A DNA stretch of 64,000 nt from Prinsepia uniflora. Taxonomy: Eukaryota; Streptophyta; Magnoliopsida; Rosales; Rosaceae. Position 1 is the first letter of the stretch; each line of letters begins with the position of its first letter. The stretch is taken from positions 40,450,271-40,514,270 of the forward strand of contig CM064874.1 in NCBI GenBank assembly GCA_032719365.1. The letters are read 5' to 3'. Both the position numbers and the translations under genes were made by a program. Below the pieces are notes generated by a model. That model was not told the DNA's origin, searched no databases, and saw only the letters and a list, made by a program, of their open reading frames with translations. This document shows positions 1 through 10,927 of this stretch, in pieces.

Positions 1-1602
1 CAAGGTCACTAACTACTTAAGTAAGCTTCTACTAAAGCCCCGTAATTTTCCCGTATTTTTAACTTTTTTTAACTGAGCCCTAAAACCTTCGGACAGTCCG
101 AAACATATCGAGCCAATGTTCGATTGACTCGAAACCAGTGCCAAAATGTTCGTTGCATCAAATACTTCAAAACACATGTTGAACATGCCTCGAAAAGAGG
201 GCCCACGCACCCTCACGCGCTGCCCAAACATCCTGCGCGTGAAACCACGTGTGGTTACTGTTCATTGTCACTGACCTTAGGTCGACCCGGTTCAGACCGG
301 GTTAGACCGGTGCTCTGCAACTCGACTGGCGTTGCCGGTTCCAGCCAAAATCTTCACCGTTTTCAATTATTTCCCTCCCCCCCCTTCATTTCGTCCAAAC
401 CTCCCTTATTATACTACCTAATAAAAGTTCTAAGAAAAACACAATAGGTTACCTGTTAATGGAGACATTTAATCGAGCAATTTCCTCTGCCGTGTCCTGG
501 TGATCCCGACCACCCTAGACCTCGGTTTAAATCTTGTTGAACTTCTCTCAACCTCCATAACCTCATTCAAATACTTAATTTGGTTATCAACAGTCACAAC
601 AACATTGATCTTATCCAATTCGAAACAGAGAACTTTACGGGTTTTTACCTTTATGCACGATTACAAGCACTGTCGTGCGACTAACAGTTTCAGCTTACTC
701 CCCTTAATAACTTTGATGAGTAACAGATGAGCAAAGGGGCACAATTTCAGCTGGTTGTTTCACGGCCATCTTGCGGGTTCAGAGTCCCCTGCCTTCCACG
801 GTACCGTGGCCACCAGCCACGGCGGCTCGACCCCTTACCACCAACTCACTCTTCTCACTTCCTTTAGCCTTCCTCTTCAGGCTGGTCACGTCATTAGGGA
901 GTTTGCAACCCTTCTTCCTCACAATCTCGAATCCCCTATTTTCTGTTTTTTTACTCTGTTTCATTCAATTCGTGCAGAACTTACTTAAAACCGTGTGAGA
1001 GACGGTGAGGCCTTCTACCACCATCCAGAAGGGGCCAGGTGTCCCAAAACCTATGGTCCACACTCCCTGATGCAGCCAAGTGTCCCTTGATCACTGGGCA
1101 TCAATCCCGAGGCACAAAACCACCAAAAAGTCCCCTATGAGTCCAAATTACCATTTTACCCCTCGGGTTCTTAGACTCATAATCTAACCGTCCGACCTCC
1201 GATCGATACCTGCCGCCTGTCATTGTACTCAGGACGACGAGACCTATCTAACGGTCCTAGGTTCGAGTGAAGAAACCTCATCGTGCAAAAAGTCAACAAT
1301 TGCCCTTCTTTTAACCAAATTACGAAAGTGCCCTCAACCTTCCGAACATCATAACGTCCTCCTCGGATGTCGGAATCAGGCGTGCCACCTGTCTACGAAT
1401 TCATGACGTCCCGAACTACCTCACGGGCACTGGTCAATGTCCAATTGACCGCCCGAACTCAAAGTCAACTTTTTTGCCCATTCCTGGGGTAAAATCGTCA
1501 TTCTGCACTAACTGTCCATCAACAACCAACTAATTACCGATTAACATACTAATCTGTCACTAATCACTTTGCTAATCCCGACTCCCGGGACGGGTCGTTA
1601 CA
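1..1602 (-). mobile_element. LTR Q: partial minus-strand LTR of the LARD-like family, cut by the window start
   Basis: The segment ends at 1602 with the family's terminal sequence (CGGGACGGGTCGTTACA on the plus strand, the reverse complement of the LTR 5' end). It carries the usual family landmarks in minus orientation: the TACTAACTAC-type block at the left edge, the CACGCGC-rich block near 200-240, the CGTCATAACTTCC-like block near 1340, and the AATCACTTTGCTAATC tail. The left end lies outside the window. Between about 446 and 755 it departs from every other LTR copy here (see the separate entry). Confidence 0.85.
446..755 (-). other. Non-family segment inside LTR Q with a short gene-like open frame
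   Basis: The flanks match other LTR copies, but this stretch does not. On the minus strand one frame stays open for about 60 codons (roughly 660 down to 470). It reads like ordinary protein (for example VLCFELDKINVVVTVDNQIK) and ends in a basic tail (TRTRQRKLLD, then stop). There is no start codon. I do not recognise the protein. It could be a captured exon fragment or a chance open frame, since 60 codons without a stop is not rare. Confidence 0.3.
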
Positions 1603-2556
1603 ACCTACGTGCGAGACAGAAGGATTCTACAAATAAGGGTTTACAAATGGGAAGGCAACGAAAGCCTTTTTACGATTCGCAGATAATGATAGAGTTTTTG
1701 TAAAGGGGCATGGACCTTTTAAGTCTTGGTCTTAAGCTTTAATGAGCCCTCAGAGAGAAAAAAAGGTGTTCGCAGATAAGAGTAAGCTAAGTTCCGGTAA
1801 GCAATCCCTTTTTAGAGCTAAAAGTTAAGGCAATAGGCTTATACTTAGGATCATGAGAACTAGCCATGGTCTTTATTATTTGTTTGTGCACTCATCTCTC
1901 CATCAAAGAAATGGTCTCTTCCACAAAAGTGCTTGAAGGAGAAATAAAGATAAGCTCTCCGTAGGGTCCCCATTGGATATGAGACGTGTGTCTAGCTCTT
2001 ATCGGAAAGCGTAATCTGCTTAATATTTCTTCTATTTCCCACCTGACACAGTTTGACACGGGGTGACACCTAATTGGCTCAAATCTATGGTTGTATAAAT
2101 AATAGCATTCAAACAAGCATACGGGAAAAAGCAAGCGTTTGATCAGATCCATCTGCGAGATAGGCCAAACATATTTTTCCTAAGCGAGTGATCGTTGCCC
2201 TATCTCTTAATGGGGACCAATAGGCCAGGAGTACCCTCTGATAGAATTGACGCTTCCTGTGGGGGCTCTATTATTGCCTCATATTCCTGAAAGGGTAGGT
2301 GGATAGTTCCCTTTACTTATGTTTTACTCAAGGAAAATGAACTTGACCTCAAGCCTTATATATAGAGGGGAAGCGAAGACATTTGTATTCTTAATGAGAG
2401 AGAGAGCTTTGCTTCTTGATTGGTTAAGGGGTAAAGAGACTAAACACTTCAAGTTTCAAGATGTCGATTAACTATTATCTAATTGATATTAGTCTTTCCT
2501 TCTGTCTTGTTCTTAAGAAACAAGAACTTCAAGACGAGAGAAATCAACAGATCCCA
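1603..2556. other. Non-LTR segment between two LTRs; possible organelle-derived DNA
   Basis: This 950-bp stretch shares none of the LTR family motifs seen on both sides. Its texture differs from its neighbours: few CpG-rich blocks, no minisatellites, and runs such as GGGGAAGCGAAG near 2368. A minus-strand frame of 86 codons (1892-2152) begins MDLIKRLLFPVCLFECYYLY and is not a recognised protein. The style resembles plant mitochondrial intergenic DNA, so a NUMT is one possibility, but this is an impression and not a match. It may be the oldest host sequence left in the window. Confidence 0.3.
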
Positions 2557-3694
2557 TGTAACGACCCGTCTCAAAATTTCGTGATTATTGAGGTTAATTA
2601 AGGATTAATAGAGACTAATCAGGATTAGTCGAGGTGAAATGACATTTTTTCCCTTGGAAGGGAAAAATGTTGACTTTTAACCACGGGAGGTCAATTACAC
2701 GTGGATCAGGATCCATTATGTAAATCGAGGGATTACGAGTACGTAGACAGGCGGCACATCGAATTTAGAAATTGTACGGGAAAGTTACGGGTCACAGAAG
2801 GTTCGATCGGATTTTACGGTTGCACATTATTCGAGGAAGTTGACTTTGGTTTGTTTTTAGTAGGCCCAAATTATCTCATCTGGACCAATGGATAAGTGAC
2901 AAGTGTCCCTCATCCCATTGGCCTTTTCCCTCACATTCATGCATTCTCATCCCTTTGTTCAAACAACCCGAAACCCTCTTCCCAATTTCTTCTTCTTCTT
3001 CTGGTGCTACCTGAGAGAGGCAGAGAGTGAAAGTGGAGCAGAGAGGCTGTGAGAGGCGGGCGAGGACAGCGGAGCCACGGTGGTTGCTGGAAAACCCAAA
3101 AAACCCAAGTAACACGTGAGCTCGTTTATCTTTGAAATTCGAACCTCAATTTTTGGACGTTTGGAAGCTATTTTGAAGACTTGTTAGTGTTCTCTAAGTT
3201 TGGGCGAGTTCATAAGGATGAAAAATGGAAAATTTTGGTTGTTGGAATAGCCTTGGGGACAAGGTCGAAGGTGACCCGTGAGATTTTAACCTTGGTTGGA
3301 CGTTTCCAGGTACGTGTCTTGTGTATTTGTACCGTAGATTGATTTATGAGAGAAAGAGGAGTCGAGTGGTGATCTTGGATCAAAGAATGGGTGAGAAATA
3401 GCGCAGAACGGACAGGGTAAGGAAACGGGTTAAACGACCCGTTATAGTCAAACGGGTCAACCCGTTCGAATGTAGGGGACGATAACGTGGACTACCACGT
3501 CATCGATGTCAAGCCACGTGGCCAATCATGTGGTACTATGTGGCAAATTGTCAGGGTTTGTTAGTATTGTTAGACCACGTGGACTAGTTAGGTGGTGCCA
3601 CGTTAGCATTATCAGACCACGTGGACCAGTTAGGTGGTGCCACGTGGCAACTTGTAAAAATGATGTCAGATTGTCAGGTGACGTGGCAAGTCCA
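2557..3694 (+). mobile_element. LTR J, first part: old plus-strand LTR of the family
   Basis: It begins TGTAACGACCCGTCTC at 2557 and carries the family blocks in plus order: GTTGACTTTT near 2670, ACGTAGACAGGCGGCACA near 2740, a degenerate form of the 36-bp palindrome at 2884-2920, and the ACGT-rich block at 3476-3694. Solo LTR A interrupts it at 3694/6884. The continuation is at 6884-7064, then after the MITE at 7608-7785. It is much more diverged from the other copies than they are from each other. Confidence 0.75.
3476..3694 (+). repeat. CCACGTGG-rich degenerate tandem repeat in LTR J
   Basis: Units of roughly 55-60 bp share CCACGTGG, GTTAGGTGGTGCCACGT and GTCAGATTGTCAGGT; the best pair is at about 3565-3603 and 3604-3645. 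The array resumes beyond solo LTR A at 6884-7056 (GACGAGTTAGGTGGTGTCA). It is the divergent counterpart of the ACGT-core block in LTRs A, L and N. Confidence 0.7.
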
Positions 3695-4116
3695 TGACAG
3701 GACCCATCCCAATCCCCCCCGGGATTAGTGCGGGATGACCCTGCTCCCGTCTAACACGAAGTGTCAGATAAGGGACATTTCCGACCTTTGCCCTCTCGGG
3801 CTATCAGAGTACGCCAGGATCCAGAGGAGGTATGTGATATCTCGGTCTCTGCTACAGTCCACATCCGATGTCAACCTGAAGGGCAGTCAAAACATTAAAA
3901 ACTGTGAGTGGACAAAACAAAAAGTTTATAAAACCATTTCATAAGACATTTGTACCCTCCACTAAAAAGCATGCATGCATTCGAAAACCATTTATCCAAA
4001 ACAAACCATATGTGGGACTAAGCCCAAAGCAGATATAAACGAAGGTCGAAAGGACCACAATGAAAACGACCATACGGGCCACTGCCCAAATCCTGTGCAC
4101 ACCTGTGCACACCACA

Positions 4117-4160
4117 TATCAAATATCATATATCATATCATATATCATATATACATATAA
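4117..4160. repeat. AT-rich microsatellite (ATATC-type) in LTR A
   Basis: A run of ATATCATATATCATATC-like units ends in ATATACATATAAG. The same position in LTRs L, M, N and O holds similar runs of different length, so it is a length-variable microsatellite carried by the family. Confidence 0.8.
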
Positions 4161-4447
4161 GTCACACAAACAATCATGTCATGGTATCCAAAGCTACGCG
4201 CGTGCTACCCGGGTCTCAATCCGAGTCTTCTCAAAGTCAAGGTCAATGTCCGCAGACCACTGATCCTACTCAAGGTAATAGTAACCATAGCCTTCCTGAG
4301 AGTAAGGAACCCAACTGGGGGGTAACTCCACTCAGTCGGTGCTCCGCGACTACTCCGGGGTCCGCCCTGGCCAACGACCCTCCCCGGAGGAGATAGTAGA
4401 ACATGTAAAGGAAGGTAGATGAACATATATATACATAACATAAACAT

Positions 4448-4681
4448 TCATGTCCGGTTCCCCTGAACTGTCATGATCCATAATATCCATAATCAGGTAA
4501 CATGCCGGTTCCCATAAACCGTCATGTACCGTAATAACATAACCAGGGTTCGTGCCGGTCCCCATAAACCGTCAAGAACCAGAATGACCTGACAAAGGTT
4601 CATGCCGGTTCCCATAAACCGTCATGAACCACAATGACCTTTCCAGAGTTCATGCCGGTTCCCATAAACCGTCATGAACTT
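4448..4681 (-). repeat. Hairpin minisatellite in LTR A, 5 units
   Basis: Five tandem units of about 45 bp each contain CATGCCGGTT, CCCATA and AACCGTCATG in that order. The outer two are near-perfect reverse complements (13-bp stem with one mismatch when the flanking GTT/AAC is included), so each unit can fold as a hairpin with a CCCATA loop. Unit number differs between LTR copies. Confidence 0.85.
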
Positions 4682-5390
4682 GGACATCTATCTAGGGTCC
4701 CTGACCCGAAATCATAAACCGTAAAATAACTGGGTCTCGTGCCCAAACATATGACATCAGCTGGGCACCGTGCTCGAAATCTGGGGTCATATGCCCGAGA
4801 CAAAACCAAATGGGTCTCATACCCGAGTTTATCCTTTTATAAATCCAAAGCCATTTCATTAAAACCAATAAAGAAATACAGACCCGTATAAGCACCGTAT
4901 AAGGCCGAAACCTCGAAATACGTGCTTATACGTAACCACATACAAATGCACCCATGGCATCATCAAAAAAGTAATAAAACATATAATAAACATCTATGCA
5001 TGCACCAATTTAGAAAGCAAGGTCCACTCACAGACCGTCCGAAGCCGCGCCTCGATACGCGTTCCATACGGCTCCCCGAGCCGATCACCATCACCGGGAC
5101 TTACAAACCTGTCCAAATTTATATAGAGGGTTACTAACTACTTATATAACCCCTCACTAAAGCTCCGTAATTTTTCGGAATTTCTAACTGTTTTTAATCC
5201 CGAACCTAAACCTTCCGATGCCCCGAAACATATCGAGACGGTGTCCGATCGACACGAAACCAGTCCCAAAATGTTCGTTACATCGAACAGAAGATTTTGT
5301 ATGTTGGAACCTTCCCCAGATTCCCTGCCACGCACCCTCACGCGCCGCCTGAAGTGGCTGCGCGTGGGCTTCACGCGCCAGCTACAGTAC

Positions 5391-5757
5391 CTGCTGACGT
5401 CATCGCTGACGTCAACATGACGTCATCTGACAGCTGTCAGGTCTGACATGTCAGACTCTGACAGGTGCCACGTGTCATGCTCCCATTGGTCCACGTCACT
5501 GTGCTGTTAGTGCCACGTGGCAGTCTGACATGTGCCACGTGTCATCACGGCACTGGTCCACGTCAGTGACACGTGTCAGCCCCTGATTAGGCCACGTCAC
5601 TGACATGTCAGTGCTGACTGTGCACTGACATGTGACACGTGTCGCACTCCTATTGGCCCATTTTCTGACACGTCAGCTGACATTGTCAGATCTGACAATG
5701 CTGACGTCATCCCTGACATGATGACGTTAGCAGGATGACGTCACCTGTCATCCCCTA
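5391..5757. repeat. ACGT-core array (TGACGTCA / CACGTG / TGACACGTGTCA) in LTR A
   Basis: About 15 ACGT cores occur in roughly 350 bp, in TGACGTCA, GCCACGTGTCA, GGTCCACGTCA and TGACACGTGTCA contexts. Among them are small palindromes such as TCTGACATGTCAGA. ACGT-core sites are the established binding class of plant bZIP and many bHLH factors; any enhancer role here is inference. The block is also in LTRs L and N but is absent, as a clean gap, from B and C. Confidence 0.8.
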
Positions 5758-6883
5758 CATCGGTCAGACCGGTCCGGTCCGATTTTTCCTGCAACTTGGA
5801 CCGGCGTAACCGGTCCAGGTCTCCTTCTCCCTCATTTTCGGTTCGTTTGCTTCCATTCCAATTCCTAAATTCCTATTTCTTCATTTCCTATCTAACCCAA
5901 TTAACAAAACTACCTAAAACCTTCGAAACCCGACCGGTTCAATTTTGAACCTCACGGTTCAATTTTCCCGAAACCTCCCAGGGCTTCCCCGACGTCCAAC
6001 CACCACCAGAACCTCTCTAACAACTCCCTAGCAACCTATTTAACTCAAACCAATCGTCCAAATCGACCCATAACAACTAGAAATCGAAAATGGATTAAAC
6101 GGGCAAAACCGATTGCCTCGTTCGGGTTTTCTCCTCCGCCGCCCAAGGCGGCTCTGCCTGGCTAGCCACCACGTCCAGCCTGTCCTCTCCATCTCTCTGC
6201 CCTCTCAGTTATGCTCACAGGTTAAGGGTTTTGATTTTTGGGTGAGAAATGGGATCGGGTTTGTGTTTGGGAACAAAGAAAATGGACGATGCACGGGGAT
6301 GGGTTTGGTGCATGAATGGGTGAGGTTGGCCAGTGGATGGGTGACAAGTGTCACTCATCCATTGGTTGCTGAAAAGTAACTGGGCCCACAAAAGACAAAA
6401 CTTACTTTTTGTCTCGTAGAACGTGTCGCCGGGAATAGTATCCCGAAACTTTCGTGAACTGTAACTTCGCCTCGAACGTCCAAATTCGACGTGCCGCCTG
6501 TCTACGGATTCATATCGTCCTTATCTACGTAACGGTCTTTGGCCCTCGGCCATCGGACCTCCCGGTCAAAAAGTCAACATTTGACCCCTTTTTATCCAAA
6601 ATTACCAAAATGCCCCTAAACTTCCGAACGTCATAACTTCCTCCTCGAACGTCGGAATTGAACGTGCCACCTGTCTATGAACTCGTGACATCATGAAATA
6701 CGTCACGGTCATCGGTCAAAGTCCATTTGACCGCCCGATCGAAAAGTCAACGTTTTGCCACCATCAAGGGCAAAACGGTCATTTTACATCGTTCGTCCGA
6801 TTTCGCTCTACTAATCACGGATTAGCCTCACTAATCATGATTAGTCACTAATCTAATCTAGGAATTTGGGAGGGGTCGTTACA

Positions 6884-7064
6884 GTCCATGTTAGCACTAT
6901 TAGACCGCATGGACGAGTTAGGTGGTGTCATTTGGCAATGTGTCAGAGATGTCAAAGCACGTGGCAATAATGACATCATCATCATGTGACACGTGGCCTG
7001 TGGTACCAGTAAGGTAATGTCACTTGGCAGTTGGCAGATTATCATATGTCAGTAGGGCTGACGT
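6884..7064 (+). mobile_element. LTR J, second part (between solo LTR A and the MITE)
   Basis: It starts with the second copy of the GTCCA TSD and continues the GTTAGGTGGTG / CACGTGG repeat interrupted at 3694. It ends with the left copy of the MITE's 8-bp TSD GCTGACGT (7057-7064). Confidence 0.75.
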
Positions 7065-7607
7065 TAGGAGTGGCAATGAGTCGTGTCGTGTCTAGTTCGT
7101 GTCGTGTCATGAATTCTGTTTTACCCATTTATGCCCAACCCGAATTCGACCCGTTTAATAATTGTGTCAAGAATGTCCAACCCGAACCCGACCTGTTAAT
7201 AACCCGTGTAACCCGTTTAACCCATTTAATAAATAGGTCATACTCAAAACCCAGTTAACCTATGACTCGTTTGACCCGTTTAACCGTTTAACATGTTTAA
7301 CCTATTTAAATTATAAGATTTAATAGATATTTAGGTAGGTAAATGGGTAGATATATGCGTTAGTAATGACACGTTTATTAAATGGGTCAATATATAAGCC
7401 AATATACGGGTTAACCTGTTAATCAGAAATCTACCATTTTTATAAACGGGTTAACAGGTCATTATACGGGTTAACAGGTTAACCCGACCCATTTAATAAA
7501 CGGGTCATAACGGGTTGACCCGAGAATGACCCAAAATTTTAATCGTGCGAGTTGACTCGGATAAATTTCATGCGGGTTTCGAGTCGTGTCAAAAGTTGCC
7601 ACCCTTA
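7065..7607. mobile_element. hAT-type MITE, 543 bp, TSD GCTGACGT
   Basis: The ends are TAGGAGTGGCAA and TTGCCACCCTTA, imperfect terminal inverted repeats of the TAGGGGTGGCAA type common in plant hAT MITEs. They are flanked by a perfect 8-bp direct repeat GCTGACGT (7057-7064 and 7608-7615), the hallmark length for hAT transposition. The interior is full of ACCCGTTTAACCC and GGGTTAACAGGTT motifs on both strands, so it can fold on itself. It has no coding capacity. Confidence 0.93.
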
Positions 7608-7785
7608 GCTGACGTCGGCAGTGTCATCAGCATTGACTAGGCGCGTTGGCACAAATTTAGAGGTCAAACTGGTCTTGTTTAAAAAATTTCGACGATCTGA
7701 ATGCAATGGTGGTGGTTTCATGTCGTTGGAGATCGTTTGAAGGATGTTTTGGAGGTTTTTCTACTCGTGTAGCGTGTTCGGGACA
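7608..7785 (+). mobile_element. LTR J, third part, fused to truncated copia
   Basis: After the right MITE TSD the LTR continues (GGTCAAACTGGTCTTG, GACGATCTGAATGCAATGG). These landmarks also occur in reverse complement in LTR G near 17455-17540. At about 7777-7785 the sequence changes into copia polyprotein with no LTR or TSD, so the copia element lost its 5' end or arrived by a rearrangement. Confidence 0.65.
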
Positions 7786-7988
7786 CATACGTTTGGGTCG
7801 TATGAGTGAGAAGAAATTGCAAATTCTCACCAAGAAAGAGGTATTAACCGGATTGAAAGCAAAAGGTACACCTCTAGATCAATGCACTGATTGTTTGGCT
7901 GGAAAACGACATAGTGCTTTATTTCATTATAAAGTTGTACCTAGAAAACCCAATTTATTGGATGTTGTTCATTCTGATATGTCTTGTG
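7777..7988 (+). pseudogene. Duplicated fragment of copia GAG-pre-integrase/integrase
   Basis: The frame reads RLGRMSEKKLQILTKKEVLT, then CTDCLAGKRHSA and VVPRKPNLLDVVHSD. This is the GAG-pre-integrase zinc-binding segment (C-x2-C) followed by the first residues of the integrase core. It is the first copy of the 430-bp duplication, cut off after the first catalytic aspartate region, and is non-functional. At the codon mutated to a stop in the second copy (8309) this copy still has CAA (Gln). Confidence 0.8.
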
Positions 7989-8204
7989 TATCGAGTCGTG
8001 CGGGTTTCGAGTCGTGTATCGAGTCGTGTCAAAAATTGCCACCCTTAGCTGATGTCAGCATTGACTAGACGCGTGGGCACGAATTTCGAGGTCAAACTGG
8101 TCTTCTATAAAAAAATTCGACGATCTGAATCCAATGGTGGTGGTTACAGGTCGTCGGAGATCATTTGAAGGATGTTTTGGAGGTTTTTTCTACTCGTGAA
8201 GCGT

Positions 8205-10856
8205 GTTTGGGACACATACGTTTGGGTCATTTGAGTGAGAAGGGATTGCAAATTCTCACCAAGAAAGTGGTATTAACCGGATTGAAAGTAAAAGGTACAC
8301 CTCTAGATTAATGCACTGATTGTTTGGATGGAAAACGACATAGTGCTTCAGTTCATTATAAAGTTGTACCTAGAAAACCCAATTTATTGGATGTTGTTCA
8401 TTATGATGTTTGTGGGCCTATGACTACTTACACTTTTGGTGGTGCAAGATACTTTGTTACCTTCATTGATGATCACTCCAGAAAGATGTGCGCATTTGCA
8501 ATCAAATCCAAAGATCAAGTCTTTGAAGTGTTCAAGCATTTCCATGCCACTATTGAACGTGATGCAGACATGACACTCAAGTGTATCCGTTTTGATAATG
8601 TTGCAGAGTACATGGGAGACTTTAGAGCCTATTGCAAGAATAATGGGTTCAAACATGAAAGATCAGTTCCAAAGACCCATCAACATAACAGGTTAGCCGA
8701 GAGGATGAATAGAACGATCGTTAAGCAAATAAAGAGTATGTTATCTCCTTCCAAGTGACCAATGAGTTTCTAGGGTGAAGCACTGATGACTACAGTGCAC
8801 CTGATCAATTTATCTCCATTAGCTCCACTGAATGGCGGTGCACCAACCAATTTTTGGAGCGGTAAACATGTGTCCTATCAATACTTGAAGGTGTTTGGCT
8901 ATAGAGCATTTGTTCACATCCTAAAATATGAGAGGTCCAAGGTTGATGTCAAATAAAAAGAATACATTTTTCTAGGCTATGAAGATGAAAAGTTTGGGTG
9001 CAGACTTTGGGATCCTATCAATAAGAAGATTTTTATAAGTAGAGATGTGGTCTTCTTTGAAGATCAAACCATTGAAGATATCTAGAAAAGGGAGAAGCCA
9101 AACGAATCCAAAGAATATCCAGTCAACCTAGATCCAGTTCCTGAGCCCAGAGTTCATGATGAAGGGGAGATGTGATCGAGAACAATAATACTAAACCTAT
9201 TGTTAACAAGAATAATTATAATATTGTGCCTAAATATGTGTAAGAATATCAAGCTCATGAAGAACCATAGTTGAGAAGATCGAACAGACAGTGAAAACCT
9301 AATAGCTTCTACTCCCCATACCATTTTGTACTGCAGACAGATGCAGGAGAGCTCGAGTGCTACCAAGAAGTTGTGACCCATGAGAAAAATGGGGAGTAGT
9401 TGAAAGCCATGAATGATGAGTTGAAATCCTTTCTTGAGAACCACACTTATTATTTGGTAAAATTGTGGAAAGGAATAAAAACGCTTAAGAATAAGTGGGT
9501 GTATAAGTTGAATATAGAAGAAAACAGCTCATAACCAAGATACAAAGTAAGGCTAGTTGTGAAAGGCTTTAGTCAGAAACAGAGAGTTGACTTTGAAGAG
9601 ATATTCTCACCTGTAGTGAAGATGACGTCTATCCTAGTAGTGCTTGGCTTGGCTGCTAGTCTGAATCTAGAAGTTAAGCAACTAAATGTGAAGACTGCAT
9701 TCCTTCATGGAGACCTTGAAGAATAAATTTGCATTGAGCAGCCAGGAGGTTTCAAAGTCATATAAAAAGATAGTCTACCGACTAAAGAAAAGTTTGTATG
9801 GACTGAAGCTAGCACCATGACAATGGTACAAAAAAGTTTGATTCTTTCATGATCAAACATGGATACTAGAGGACCACATCTGATCATTGCATTTTTGTCA
9901 AGAGATACTCTAATGGAGAATTTATTATACTTATTTTATATGTTGATGACATATTGATTGTAGGTCGTGATGGTGACAAGATTAGCAAGTTGAAGAAAGA
10001 ACTTAGCAAGTCCTTTCCAATGAAATACGTAGCCCCAGCAAAGCAAATTCTCGGTATGCATATTTCTCGTGATCGAAATAATGGAAAGTTGTGGTTATCA
10101 CAAGAACGTTATATCAAGAAGGTGTTGAAGAAATTCAACATGGACAAGGAAAAATCAGTTGTGTTTCCTCTTGGTAATCATTTCAAGCTTAGCTCCAAGC
10201 GATGTCCTACAAGTGACAAAATGAAGGAAGATATGAATTCAGTGCCATATGCCTCAGCAATTGGAAGTCTTTTGTATATGATGGTGTGCACCAGGCCAGA
10301 TTTAACACAAGCAATTGGTGTTGTTAGCAGATTCTTATCCGCACTGGGTAAAAAACAATGGGAAGTAGTAAAGTGGATTATGAGATATCTTAGAGGTACC
10401 TGTAAGATGAGTTTGTGTCTTCGAAGTGGTAAGCCCGAATTGGTTGGGTACACAGATGCAGATCATGCTGGAGAACTTGACTCTAAAAAGTCCACTTCAG
10501 GTTATTTGGTTACTTTTTATAGGGGAACTGTTTCTTGGCAGTCTAAATTACAAAAGTGTGTTGCTCTATCAACTACAGAAGTAGAGTTTATTGCTGCTAC
10601 AGAAGCTTGCAAAGAGTTATTGTGGATGAAGAGATTCCTACAGGTGTTGGGACAAGAGCAACAAAAATATGTTCTTCATTATGATAGCCAGAGTGCTATT
10701 CATTTGAGTAAGAACTCAAGTTTCCACTCAAGGTCAAAGTACATTGATGTGAGATATCATTGGATTCGTGAAGTGTTGGAATCCAAGCAACTTCAAATCG
10801 AGAAGATTCATACTGAGGACAACTGTTCAGATATGATGAAGAAGTACTTACAATAG
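8205..10856 (+). pseudogene. pol: Ty1/copia polyprotein remnant: GAG-pre-integrase, integrase, RT, RNase H
   Basis: Seen in order: the GAG-pre-integrase motif (RLGHLSEKGLQIL, CTDCLDGKRH); the integrase core with VHYDVCGPM, IRFDNVAEY and a THQHNRLAERMNRT segment (the D, D, E region, with the usual NGGEY altered); the connection domain (VFGYRAFVHI, FLGYEDEKFGCRLWD); reverse transcriptase (VVKGFSQK, FSPVVKM, KTAFLHGDLEE) with the catalytic YVDD at 9939-9950; then RNase H (YTDADHAGELDSKKSTSGYL, VALSTTEVEFIAATEA, HYDSQSAIHLSKN). This domain order is diagnostic of copia. Gag and protease are missing at the 5' end. Stops lie at 8309 and 8756 and several more up to about 9870, and there is at least one frameshift before 9954. 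Many stops are one transition away from Gln or Trp codons. From 9954 to 10856 the frame is open for 300 codons. It is inactive. Confidence 0.95.
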
Positions 10857-10927
10857 GACAAGTATGAGTTTTGCAGAAGCGCAACTGGTATAATGGAGCC
10901 TTCCACTTAAGTCAGGAATGGGGAAAT

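Larger units (their letters stand above)
3695..6883 (-). mobile_element. Solo LTR A (3189 bp) with 5-bp TSD GTCCA
   Basis: The plus strand reads TGACAGGACCCATCCC at 3695 and ...GGGTCGTTACA at 6883, the two canonical ends in reverse orientation. The direct repeat GTCCA lies at 3690-3694 and 6884-6888, and there is no internal region, so this is a solo LTR left by LTR-LTR recombination. In order it contains a 9-bp stem-loop remnant (near 3752), an RY motif CATGCATGCAT (3970-3980), an AT-rich microsatellite (about 4117-4160), a hairpin minisatellite (4448-4681), the CACGCGC block, the ACGT-core block (5391-5757) and the 36-bp palindrome (6330-6365). Short open frames within it are not conserved between copies and are not genes. 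Confidence 0.95.
7570..8417 (+). repeat. Tandem duplication of about 430 bp spanning MITE end, LTR J and copia pol
   Basis: Copy 1 covers about 7570-7988 and copy 2 about 7998-8417 (offset 428-429 bp). Both start with the MITE terminus (GGGTTTCGAGTCGTGT, TTGCCACCCTTAGCTGA), pass through LTR J sequence (CAATGGTGGTGGTT) and end in the copia GAG-pre-integrase / integrase start. Copy 1 stops at GATGTTGTTCATTCTGATAT; copy 2 runs on into the rest of pol. The copies differ at many positions, so the duplication is not recent. Confidence 0.85.

Noticed and set aside
4448..4681. Regular repeat-spacer look suggestive of a CRISPR array
   Set aside because: The spacers are related to each other, the array sits inside a transposon LTR, it recurs in sister LTRs with different unit counts, and the DNA is from a plant. 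It is a minisatellite.
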